Origin: Bacteroidia bacterium
GTDB taxonomy: Bacteria; Bacteroidota; Bacteroidia; Chitinophagales; Saprospiraceae
NCBI GenBank assembly: GCA_030431945.1
Contig: JAUIIF010000354.1
Coordinates: forward strand, 1 to 5,330
Length of the DNA stretch: 5,330 bases
Direction of reading: 5' to 3'
The notes below the pieces were generated by a model. The model saw nothing but the letters and a program-made list of their open reading frames with translations, did not search any database and was not told where the DNA came from. The translations under genes and the position numbers were made by a program. How positions within the stretch are numbered: position 1 is the first letter of the stretch; each line of letters begins with the position of its first letter. Of this stretch, positions 1 through 5,330 are shown in pieces.

Positions 1-731
1 TTTCCACCGTCGGTGGATTTGTAGACGGCCGATTCCGGCCCGCCGCTGATGTAGGTGAAGACGTGCCGCCGGCGCTGGTGGGCCACGGCGTAGATCAGGT
101 CCGGGTCCCGCGGATCGAGGTGTACCTCGTGGATGCCGGTGTGGATGCTGATGTCCAGGATCTTTTCCCAGTTTGCGCCGCCGTCGGTTGTTTTGTACAG
201 GCCGCGGTCACCGCCGGCACTCCAGACCGGGCCGGTGGCGGCGACGTAGACAACGTCGCTGTTGCGCGGGTCCACGGCAATCATCCCGATGTGCTCGGAA
301 TTCTTCAGCCCCATGTGCTGCCAGCTTTTGCCGCCGTCGACGCTTTTGTATACGCCGTCGCCGTAGGCCACGCTGCGCTGGTTGTTGTTTTCCCCCGTCC
401 CGACCCACACGACGTTATGGTTGTTCGGGTCCATTTCCACGACGCCGATGGAGTAGGAGCCCTGACGGTCGAATACGGGCGTGAAATTGAGGCCTTTGTT
501 GGTGGTTTTCCAGACCCCTCCGGCCGCGGTGGCCACGTAAAATTCGCTCGGATTATCCGGGTTGACGGCGAAGTCGGCAATCCGCCCGGAGGTAAAGGCC
601 GGGCCGATGGAGCGGAAGGACAGGCTGTTCCAGGCCGCTTCGTAGCGGGCGTCCTTGGCTTGGTCTTCCTCCTGGGCGGAGAGCGCCCAGGTCAGTAAAA
701 GCAGCAGAAAAAAGGTGGTGGTTCGTAGCAC
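1..731 (-). CDS. Secreted BNR/Asp-box (sortilin/VPS10-like) repeat protein, N-terminal part
   Basis: Partial gene; the C-terminal part lies beyond the left edge. I read 243 codons from a GTG at 731-729. There is no in-frame ATG between the upstream stop (near 911) and this point. The GTG gives a textbook signal peptide: MLRTTT, then FFLLLLL, then an ALSAQ cleavage region near residues 16-20, so the protein is probably exported. After about 20 linker residues comes a conserved-looking block (FRSIGPAFTSGRIADFAVNP, residues 39-58), typical of the large sortilin N-terminal/BNR 'glycosyl hydrolase-like' proteins of Bacteroidota. Asp-box motifs SxDGGxxW follow at about 130-137 (SVDGGKSW) and 181-188 (TTDGGANW), with a third cut by the edge (STDGG, 239-243). 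Each is preceded by a strand of the type DPxNxxVVYVA, the beta-propeller blade pattern. Related proteins usually run to around 1000 residues. Enzymatic activity is unproven; many such proteins probably only bind. Sampled lines are about 57-72% GC, richer than the genes to the right. The gene is divergent from the plus-strand genes and probably unrelated to them. Confidence 0.88.
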   Translation of the reverse strand, partial: MLRTTTFFLLLLLTWALSAQEEDQAKDARYEAAWNSLSFRSIGPAFTSGRIADFAVNPDNPSEFYVATAAGGVWKTTNKGLNFTPVFDRQGSYSIGVVEMDPNNHNVVWVGTGENNNQRSVAYGDGVYKSVDGGKSWQHMGLKNSEHIGMIAVDPRNSDVVYVAATGPVWSAGGDRGLYKTTDGGANWEKILDISIHTGIHEVHLDPRDPDLIYAVAHQRRRHVFTYISGGPESAVYKSTDGG

Positions 732-1045
732 GTGCGTAGCTGTTTTGGTTAGAATAGGGGAATATACAGTGAAATCGGGGTAATGGGGCGCGGCCGCAGG
801 TGCAAAGGAGGGTAGAAGGGGCCGTCTGGTTCTGTCCGTAAAGGCAGTAAGCGCAACAGCGGTTTTCGTGCCCGGGGGGCCTTGTACGTACGTGCAGACC
901 TGCCACTTTTATAATCGGTATCTTTACTTGGCCGGTACGTTGTACCCGTTCGGCGTGGAGGTACGTGCCGGCGTGTAACGGTGTCGCTACTTTCACTCGA
1001 TTTTGACCGCCGGCCATTCGCCAACGGAAGTTATAGCACTACTCA
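732..1045. other. Divergent intergenic region, 314 bp
   Basis: This stretch separates the minus-strand BNR gene from the plus-strand sulfotransferase and should carry both promoters. I see no convincing coding sequence. Two open frames on the minus strand cross it, but their translations are rich in R, P, T and S, resemble no protein I know, and run into or beside the BNR gene in the wrong frame. I could not find a clean Bacteroidota promoter (TTTG, about 19 bases, TAnnTTTG) in either direction. The closest -7-like match is TATCTTTAC at 919-927, without a good upstream partner. Recognisable structure is limited to an imperfect hairpin (931-972), a self-complementary GTACGTAC (884-891), GTACGTGC at 888-895 and again at 961-968, and the palindrome GCACGTGC (728-735) that overlaps the BNR start codon. 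Confidence 0.7.
931..972. repeat. Imperfect inverted repeat (10-bp arms)
   Basis: The left arm GCCGGTACGT (931-940) pairs with the right arm ACGTGCCGGC (963-972). There is one non-Watson-Crick position, which is a G-T pair and so tolerated in RNA, and the loop is 22 bases. The last base is 73 bases before the sulfotransferase ATG. It could be an operator, a leader-RNA hairpin or chance in GC-rich DNA. No T-run follows it, so it is not a classical terminator in the plus direction. A competing shorter pairing, GTACC (942-946) with GGTAC (960-964), uses the loop. Confidence 0.4.
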
Positions 1046-2218
1046 ATGATTGCCTGGAAGCTTCTCACCCATCTTTTCAGCTCCCGGCGGAGTAGCATGC
1101 GTGCTTGGCACCGGCGGCGTATCCTGGCCGCAGTAGTGCAAGTCCCGGTATTTTTGGCCCTGCTGCTGACGAATCGATTTGCGTTATTGCTGGATCATCT
1201 CTTGTTCCCGGCCTTCAGGCAACAACCCATCACTGCGCCGGTATTCATCGTTTCCCTGCCGCGAAGCGGGACCACTTTTCTTTTCCATACCCTGGCGGAA
1301 GAGCGGAAGGCATTCACCTGTTTTCGTTTGTGGGAAACCCTCATTGCCCCCGCCATCTGTCAAAAATACCTGTTCCTGGGGTTGCGGCGTGTTTACCGGT
1401 TTGTTGGCCGTCCTCTGCGCAAGACCTTTTACAGATTGGAAGACCATCTACTGGCTGACTTACGACGCATTCATCCCAGCGGTTTCGGGTTGCCGGAAGA
1501 AGAAGAAGGGCTTTTTCTGTGGTTTTTCAGCAGTGGCTGGTTTCATCACTTTTATCCGGATGCTGCTTTTCTAGATCAGCTGCTCCTTTTTGACGGTGGC
1601 AACATGAGGGCGACGGAGAAGGCACGGTGGGTAGCACAGTATCACGCCTGCGTGCAGCGGCACAACTACGTTTTCAACCGCCGTGGCCAGCGTCGCTTCT
1701 TATCGAAGAACCCCTTCTTCATGAACAAACTGGAAAGCCTTTACCGGGCTTTTCCCGATGGCCATATCCTGACGATCGAGCGGGATATGGAACGTACCCT
1801 TGCCTCAACGCTTTCTCTTAATGCCTTTCTCTACCAGGCGGGGTCTGACCGCCCCGTGCCGGAAGAAGTGCGTCTGAATTCAGTGAAGCTGCTGCTCTTT
1901 TGGAAAACCTTGCGCGACGAAGGTCTGCAAAAATGCTTTTCCCACACCCATCTGCGGCTGGATTTCCGGAGCCTGGTAGATCGGGATGCCGTACCGTGGC
2001 GCCAACTGGCGACCTTCTTACGGATCACCCCTGACTGGCCGCCGGCACAGGTGCAAGGCCACCGGACGGGGCGGCACTATCCGCCGCTCCAACCAGTTGA
2101 GTTGGCCGTTTTACGGGCAGAACAACGGGGTAATCCGGTAACTTACCATGACTTCCATCACCTGAACCCCGCCAGTGAATCCGTAGCGAAAGTCCGGAAG
2201 ATCCGGCGACGACAATGA
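1046..2218 (+). CDS. Sulfotransferase family protein (PAPS-dependent type)
   Basis: Complete gene, 390 residues. Sulfotransferases move a sulfuryl group from PAPS to a hydroxyl or amine of a lipid, sugar or small molecule. The 5'-phosphosulfate loop is clear at residues 71-79 (LPRSGTTFL), directly after a beta strand (PVFIVS, 65-70). The 3'-phosphate-binding region follows at about 219-258: LSKNPFF, then FPDGHILTIERDMERTLAST, with R246 and S254 at the eight-residue spacing usual for the family's Arg/Ser pair. An N-terminal basic and hydrophobic stretch (about 20-55, RRRILAAVVQVPVFLALLL) resembles that of many bacterial members and may touch the membrane. The C-terminus is basic (KVRKIRRRQ). 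The ATG at 1046 is chosen because it gives the full N-terminus; no clear Shine-Dalgarno precedes it, and the next in-frame ATG is at 1097. The acceptor substrate cannot be predicted. Whether it belongs with the GNAT/ADO/AAR genes 192 bp downstream is open. Confidence 0.88.
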   Translation: MIAWKLLTHLFSSRRSSMRAWHRRRILAAVVQVPVFLALLLTNRFALLLDHLLFPAFRQQPITAPVFIVSLPRSGTTFLFHTLAEERKAFTCFRLWETLIAPAICQKYLFLGLRRVYRFVGRPLRKTFYRLEDHLLADLRRIHPSGFGLPEEEEGLFLWFFSSGWFHHFYPDAAFLDQLLLFDGGNMRATEKARWVAQYHACVQRHNYVFNRRGQRRFLSKNPFFMNKLESLYRAFPDGHILTIERDMERTLASTLSLNAFLYQAGSDRPVPEEVRLNSVKLLLFWKTLRDEGLQKCFSHTHLRLDFRSLVDRDAVPWRQLATFLRITPDWPPAQVQGHRTGRHYPPLQPVELAVLRAEQRGNPVTYHDFHHLNPASESVAKVRKIRRRQ

Positions 2219-2410
2219 GTAACGAAGAGTACGGTAATCCTCCGTCCGTCGTTGGCCACGGGTAAATCGCCAGCACGGCGGGGTAAGCGGAGTGCTTCCC
2301 GGAACGGCTCATGGGGGTCGGGCCAGTAGGCGGCGGGTAAACATTGGAGAAACACTTGGACCATACCGGTACTGACCCGGAGGGCCACCATTTAAAAAAA
2401 TGATTTCCTT
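2219..2410. other. Intergenic gap before the GNAT gene, 192 bp
   Basis: The gap between sulfotransferase and GNAT genes is long enough to hold a terminator and a new promoter. I find neither a strong GC hairpin followed by a T-run nor a clear promoter. The last 25 bases are A-rich (a run of A at 2394-2400), as is common before Bacteroidota start codons. A minus-strand open frame (2158-2391, 77 codons from ATG) fills most of the gap and enters the end of the sulfotransferase gene. I could not match its translation to any family and treat it as probably non-coding. Confidence 0.55.
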
Positions 2411-3466
2411 ATGCAGATCAATTACCGCGAAGCCACCCGGTCTGATAACCAGCAACTCATCGCCTTAGCGGCTACTTCGGACATGGACGGCAATATTGGC
2501 CTGCGGATTGACCGTGGTCCCGACTTTTTTCGCTTAGCTGATTTACGGGGCCAGAGTAAGGTGTTCGTAGCTGAGGCTGAGGCGGTGATCATTGGCTGCA
2601 TCAGCGTGGTCAGGCAGGGGGTCTACGTGCGGGGCCGGGAGGAAACGGTGGATTATGTGGGAGACTTGAAGGTGGCACCAAGCTACCGAAACCAGGGTGT
2701 TGGCCGGGCATTAGGTGACTTCGCCGTAGAGTACCTGCTGGCTAATGACACGGACCTGGTCTTGCTAACGGTCGCCAAAGGAAACGACAAACCTTTTCCT
2801 TTTTTTACCAACCGGAAGATTGGGACCGACATGATGACGATCGGGGAATTCATTGTTTTTCAGTTCATCGGAAAAAAAAAGAACAAGGTCTCAACAAAGT
2901 ACCTGGTGGAAACGTCAGGGGAAACGGAAGAACTCCTGACCTTCTACAACCGCCACTACCGGAAGTATGCATTGGGAAGCCAGATCACTGCCGCTAAACT
3001 GGCGGGGACAACCAATTTTATTGTGCGCCACGAAGGGGAGCTGCTCGCCGCAATGTGCCTGGTTGATACAATGCCGTACAAGCGCAATGTGGTAACCAGG
3101 GTTTCCTGGCGGATGAAACTTCTGCTGGGCGTGTTGAATCGCCTGAATCCATTATTCGGCCTGTCCAGAATGCCGGAATTGCACCAAGCGGTCAAACTAC
3201 TTTACATCAAATATTTAGCCATGGAGCAAGACGATAAGGATCTCGTGACTACGCTGATCAATCATGCCAGAAATCAGGCGTACCTCAGCTCCTACTCCTT
3301 TGCCTCCATCGGCTTGCACGAAAAAGACCCAATCATCCGGCACTTCGCGGGGATTCCGAAACTAACCTTTCGCTCCGTTGGCCTGATCACGAGCGCAAAG
3401 AACAGTAAACACCTGCTGGAGGCTGTGTCCCGTGGCATCCCTTTCGAAGACTATTCGCTCGTGTAA
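2411..3466 (+). CDS. GNAT-family acyltransferase with long C-terminal extension
   Basis: Complete gene, 351 residues. The N-terminal half (about 1-155) is a GNAT fold. It starts with the usual first strand and helix (INYREATRSDNQQLIALA, 3-20). Strand 4 and the acyl-CoA pyrophosphate loop lie at 82-100 (YVGDLKVAPSYRNQGVGRA), containing the motif R93-x-x-G96-x-G98. A helix (ALGDFAVEYLL) and the strand LVLLTV (117-121) follow. A lysine-rich linker (GKKKNKV, 154-160) leads to a second region (about 161-351) of similar size without the Q/RxxGxG loop. This may be a degenerate second GNAT domain, as in double-GNAT proteins that include N-acyl amino acid synthase types; that is an inference from length and secondary-structure pattern. 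The acyl donor could be acetyl-CoA, a longer acyl-CoA or acyl-ACP. The ATG at 2411 fits the domain start; the ATG at 2400 is in another frame. It ends 28 bp before the ADO-like gene and probably shares its transcript, so a lipid substrate is plausible but unproven. Confidence 0.8.
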   Translation: MQINYREATRSDNQQLIALAATSDMDGNIGLRIDRGPDFFRLADLRGQSKVFVAEAEAVIIGCISVVRQGVYVRGREETVDYVGDLKVAPSYRNQGVGRALGDFAVEYLLANDTDLVLLTVAKGNDKPFPFFTNRKIGTDMMTIGEFIVFQFIGKKKNKVSTKYLVETSGETEELLTFYNRHYRKYALGSQITAAKLAGTTNFIVRHEGELLAAMCLVDTMPYKRNVVTRVSWRMKLLLGVLNRLNPLFGLSRMPELHQAVKLLYIKYLAMEQDDKDLVTTLINHARNQAYLSSYSFASIGLHEKDPIIRHFAGIPKLTFRSVGLITSAKNSKHLLEAVSRGIPFEDYSLV

Positions 3467-3494
3467 CACTTTTTTATCGTAAAAACGCACTGTT
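3467..3494 (+). other. Short GNAT/ADO spacer with A/T hairpin
   Basis: The 28-base spacer contains TTTTTA (3471-3476), a three-base loop and TAAAAA (3480-3485). This six-pair all-A/T stem is too weak to be a convincing terminator. It leaves an A-rich leader before the ATG at 3495, with no Shine-Dalgarno sequence. The short distance supports co-transcription. Confidence 0.35.
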
Positions 3495-4232
3495 ATGAAA
3501 ACCGCCACTCCATCACTCACCACTTCTGAAACCTTTAGCGTGGTTTCGGACCTTTTTTCCCAGGCCATTACCGGAGAGCTCATTGGCATGTCCAACTTTG
3601 CCTCCCTCGCCGAGACCATCGATGATTATGAGGAAAAAATGGAAGCCGTCGAACATGCCGATAGTGAACGCTCCCATGCCGAAGGATTTCTTCACTTTGC
3701 TAAGGAAGCAGGGCTTCAGGTAAACATTAACCTGGAAGGAGAGTACTGGCGGTCCGTCCGCGAACAATTTCTCGCCTACGCCGGTAAACGAGATTTCATC
3801 GCCTGTCTTTTCATTCAGGAAGTAATTCTGGAATCCTTCGCCGTTTCGATGTATACCGACGTGGGCGACGCCCTTGGTGGGGAGGCCGGTAAGCTTTTCC
3901 GGAGCATCGCCGAAGAAGAAAAAGAGCACCTCGACCATTCCACCGAAATCCTCCGGGAAGAGCTGCGGAAAGATGCCACTGCCTTCGTCGATAAAATCGA
4001 GGAAGTTCACTTCAACTGCATGACCATTCTGGCGCAATTTTCCGCCACGACGGATTTACGCGGTCATTGCGGCGTTTGCCACGGTAGCTGCATGAAGGCG
4101 GACCTACACCACGTGGGGCTTGACAGCGCCACCATGCGGGGAAATGCTTTAGCCCTGTACGCCCGCGCATTAGACAACATCGGTATTCCGGGAGAAAAAT
4201 CGATGGTATGGATCGCCCAGCTTCCCGCTTAG
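3495..4232 (+). CDS. Ferritin-like di-iron protein, aldehyde-deformylating oxygenase (ADO) homolog
   Basis: Complete gene, 245 residues; cyanobacterial ADO is about 231. ADO converts a Cn fatty aldehyde to a Cn-1 alkane plus formate using O2 and external electrons. The six di-iron ligands can be placed by motif: E28 (ITGE), E58 and H61 (SERSHAEGF, compare MEQRHMKGF in ADO), E113 (FIQEVILESFAV, compare LIQSLIIECFAI), and E142 and H145 (EEKEH, compare DEYLH). The end (LYARALDNIGIPGEKSM) also matches ADO (AYGEALENIGF). It is soluble and cytosolic, with no signal peptide. Odd point: residues about 190-206 hold a Cys/His-rich insertion with C192, C195, H196, C199, H205 and H206, which makes the region before the last helix about 15-20 residues longer than in ADO. 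It overlaps the reductase gene downstream by 25 bases, fitting an aldehyde-producing partner. The true product may be an alkane or another oxidation product; a different ferritin-like oxygenase activity cannot be excluded. Confidence 0.85.
   Translation: MKTATPSLTTSETFSVVSDLFSQAITGELIGMSNFASLAETIDDYEEKMEAVEHADSERSHAEGFLHFAKEAGLQVNINLEGEYWRSVREQFLAYAGKRDFIACLFIQEVILESFAVSMYTDVGDALGGEAGKLFRSIAEEEKEHLDHSTEILREELRKDATAFVDKIEEVHFNCMTILAQFSATTDLRGHCGVCHGSCMKADLHHVGLDSATMRGNALALYARALDNIGIPGEKSMVWIAQLPA
4065..4112 (+). other. Cys/His-rich insertion inside the ADO-like protein
   Basis: This codes for residues 191-206 of the ADO-like protein: HCGVCHGSC followed by MKADLHH. The spacing is C-x2-C-H-x2-C, then two histidines. 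It lies between the helix after the di-iron site and the last helix. The pattern could bind a metal or form a disulfide. It also satisfies the CxxCH heme c consensus, but the protein has no export signal, so heme attachment is unlikely. Confidence 0.6.
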
Positions 4233-5296
4233 ACTTTGCCGTCATCGGCCATCAGGACTCCTGGGCCAACATCCATACTTTCGTCAACCGTATCCGGACA
4301 CCGGAGCAGGGAACGCTTTCCGTAGAAAAAGTGAAGGCGATTTTTCCCTTTATTCCTGCCAGGGACCTGTTCCGCGTCACCGTTACGTCCCGCACGGGGG
4401 ACACCATCAAGGGCGTCTACATAGATACCTTTATTGAGCCCGATAAATTGGGTGTTACCAACCTGCGGACCAACCTGCGCAAGGTGGAAGACGCCATTGC
4501 CTTCGCTAAGAAACTGGAAGCGCCCATTGTGGCCTTGGGAGGTTTTACCTCCATTTTTCTGGAAGGCGAACTGAGCCCCTATGCGTCCTCAAATACGCGG
4601 TTTACCACCGGCAATACCCTGACTTCTGCCTTCATTGTTAAAGGCGTGGAGCAAGCCGCCGTCGAGAATCAATTAGACCTGCGCTCCGCCAGCGTCCTCA
4701 TCATCGGGGCTACGGGAGACATCGGGCGCGCCTGCGTCGGCTATTTTCAATCCCGCGTCAACAACTTATTGCTTTGCGCCCGGAATAAGCGCCGTCTTGA
4801 GCGGCTGGCCGGGGAGGTGAAGGCAGGCGGTGGCCGCTGCACATCTGCGATCGAATTATCCACCTTGCTGCCCAGAGCTGATGTCATCATTTGTGTGGCC
4901 AGCTCCTCCAATCTGGCCCTGGCGGGAGTTAAGCCGGAGGCCATCATCTGTGATGCCGGCTACCCCAAAAACCTGTTTCGGGACGCTGCCGACCGGCCTG
5001 GCTTTCTCTTCCACGGTGGAATGGGGCAGGTGGAAGGCGGGTATCGTTTTGAACCGGACTACACCGACTCCTTCTACCAGTACCCTGCCCCCGATATTAT
5101 CCATGGTTGTATCCTGGAAGCCATGGTGCTCGCCTTCGAGAAACGCTTCGAGAATTACTCTTCCGGCCGGGGCAACATCACCGTAGAAAAGGTGGAAGAG
5201 ATATACCGGTTAAGTCTGAAGCATGGCATCGCCCTGGCCCCCTTTTTTAATGATAACGGGTTGTGCCCCACCCGCCCAAAAGTGTCGTCAATATGA
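4208..5296 (+). CDS. Long-chain acyl-[ACP] reductase (AAR) homolog, aldehyde-forming
   Basis: Complete gene, 362 residues; cyanobacterial AAR is about 340. AAR reduces acyl-ACP (or acyl-CoA) with NADPH to a fatty aldehyde. Matches to the family run the whole length: FAVIGH (10-15, compare FGLIGH), VALGGFTSIFLEGE (108-121, compare TALGGFSSIIFENF), RFTTGNTLTSAF (131-142), the Rossmann loop IIGATGDIG (165-173), NNLLLCARNKRRL (185-197), DAGYPKNL (249-256, compare DGGYPKNL), and CILEAMVLAFE (301-311) followed by SSGRGNITVEKVE (318-330). C301 aligns with the cysteine that forms the acyl-enzyme intermediate in Synechococcus AAR (ACFAEAMLLEFE). The C-terminus is slightly longer (FNDNGLCPTRPKVSSI). 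The ATG at 4208 lies inside the ADO-like gene and gives a 25-base overlap; it is the start that leaves the usual short N-terminus before the first strand. Its stop overlaps the next start (ATGA). Function as an aldehyde-forming reductase is well supported by residues; the preferred chain length is unknown. Confidence 0.9.
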   Translation: MDRPASRLDFAVIGHQDSWANIHTFVNRIRTPEQGTLSVEKVKAIFPFIPARDLFRVTVTSRTGDTIKGVYIDTFIEPDKLGVTNLRTNLRKVEDAIAFAKKLEAPIVALGGFTSIFLEGELSPYASSNTRFTTGNTLTSAFIVKGVEQAAVENQLDLRSASVLIIGATGDIGRACVGYFQSRVNNLLLCARNKRRLERLAGEVKAGGGRCTSAIELSTLLPRADVIICVASSSNLALAGVKPEAIICDAGYPKNLFRDAADRPGFLFHGGMGQVEGGYRFEPDYTDSFYQYPAPDIIHGCILEAMVLAFEKRFENYSSGRGNITVEKVEEIYRLSLKHGIALAPFFNDNGLCPTRPKVSSI

Positions 5297-5330
5297 AAAA
5301 TCAGCAAGACCAGGTCCCGCTGTTCAAACT
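5293..5330 (+). CDS. Start of an unidentified downstream gene
   Basis: An ATG at 5293 overlaps the AAR stop codon by four bases (ATGA), the classic layout of coupled genes in an operon. Only 12 codons are visible: MKNQQDQVPLFK. The VPLFK opening resembles the first strand of DegT/DnrJ/EryC1/StrS aminotransferases, which often begin with a similar I/V-PLFKV segment. Twelve residues are far too few to assign a family, so this is only a hint. If correct, a PLP aminotransferase next to an aldehyde-producing enzyme would be notable. Confidence 0.55.
   Translation, partial: MKNQQDQVPLFK

Noticed and set aside
63..698. A 211-codon plus-strand open frame opposite the BNR gene.
   Set aside because: It is antisense to a frame with a signal peptide and repeated Asp-box motifs. 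Its own translation is a V/A/G/D-rich shadow with no recognisable motif.
781..927. Bacteroidota-type promoters: TTTG on the minus strand at 806-803, and TATCTTTAC at 919-927 on the plus strand.
   Set aside because: Neither has a matching partner element at the expected spacing, so they are not called as promoters.
553..1024. Two minus-strand open frames (553-1017 and 749-1024) crossing the intergenic region.
   Set aside because: One runs into the BNR coding sequence out of frame, and both translate to low-complexity R/P/T/S-rich sequence without a start context or family resemblance.
3470..3486. Possible terminator between the GNAT and ADO-like genes (TTTTTA...TAAAAA).
   Set aside because: The stem is six A/T pairs with no GC core, and the spacer is only 28 bases, so a read-through operon is more likely.
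3513..4037. A 174-codon minus-strand open frame opposite the ADO-like gene.
   Set aside because: The plus-strand frame carries the complete di-iron ligand set. The antisense frame is a shadow produced by its codon pattern.
4068..4082. CxxCH heme c attachment motif in the ADO-like protein.
   Set aside because: Heme c is attached outside the cytoplasm and this protein has no signal peptide or membrane segment. The motif is better viewed as part of a Cys/His-rich insertion.
1..5330. CRISPR arrays, tRNA or rRNA genes, insertion sequences.
   Set aside because: No regularly spaced repeats, tRNA-like cloverleaf, transposase-like frame or terminal inverted repeats were visible on either strand.

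Overview
The window looks like a piece of a Bacteroidota chromosome, possibly a Saprospirales/Lewinella-like marine bacterium. The pointers are the leftmost protein, which resembles the sortilin-type BNR proteins of that phylum, and the absence of clear Shine-Dalgarno sequences before the starts, with A/T-rich leaders before two of the genes. The assignment is an inference, because no rRNA or other taxonomic marker is present.

Layout. Positions 1-731 (minus strand) hold the N-terminal 243 residues of a secreted BNR/Asp-box repeat protein that runs off the left edge. Positions 732-1045 are a divergent intergenic region with an imperfect hairpin and several GTACGT-type motifs. Four complete genes follow on the plus strand: a PAPS-dependent-type sulfotransferase (1046-2218), a gap of 192 bp, a long GNAT acyltransferase (2411-3466), a ferritin-like di-iron protein (3495-4232) that resembles cyanobacterial aldehyde-deformylating oxygenase (ADO), and a protein (4208-5296) that resembles cyanobacterial long-chain acyl-ACP reductase (AAR). 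A further gene starts at 5293 and leaves the right edge.

The main discovery candidate is the AAR-ADO pair. In cyanobacteria AAR reduces acyl-ACP to a fatty aldehyde and ADO removes the aldehyde carbon as formate to give an alkane. Here both proteins retain the residues that matter: the GATGDIG nucleotide loop and acyl-enzyme cysteine in the reductase, and all six di-iron ligands in the oxygenase. They sit in what appears to be a non-cyanobacterial genome, as overlapping genes, behind a GNAT gene and possibly a sulfotransferase. The oxygenase also carries an insertion of roughly 15-20 residues rich in Cys and His (CxxCHxxC then HH) that I do not know from cyanobacterial ADO. The layout suggests a small lipid pathway: acyl-ACP to aldehyde (AAR), oxidation or deformylation of the aldehyde (ADO-like), and perhaps acyl transfer or sulfation of a product. 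The final product cannot be read from the sequence. GNAT, ADO, AAR and the next gene are packed tightly enough to be one operon. The sulfotransferase may have its own transcript.
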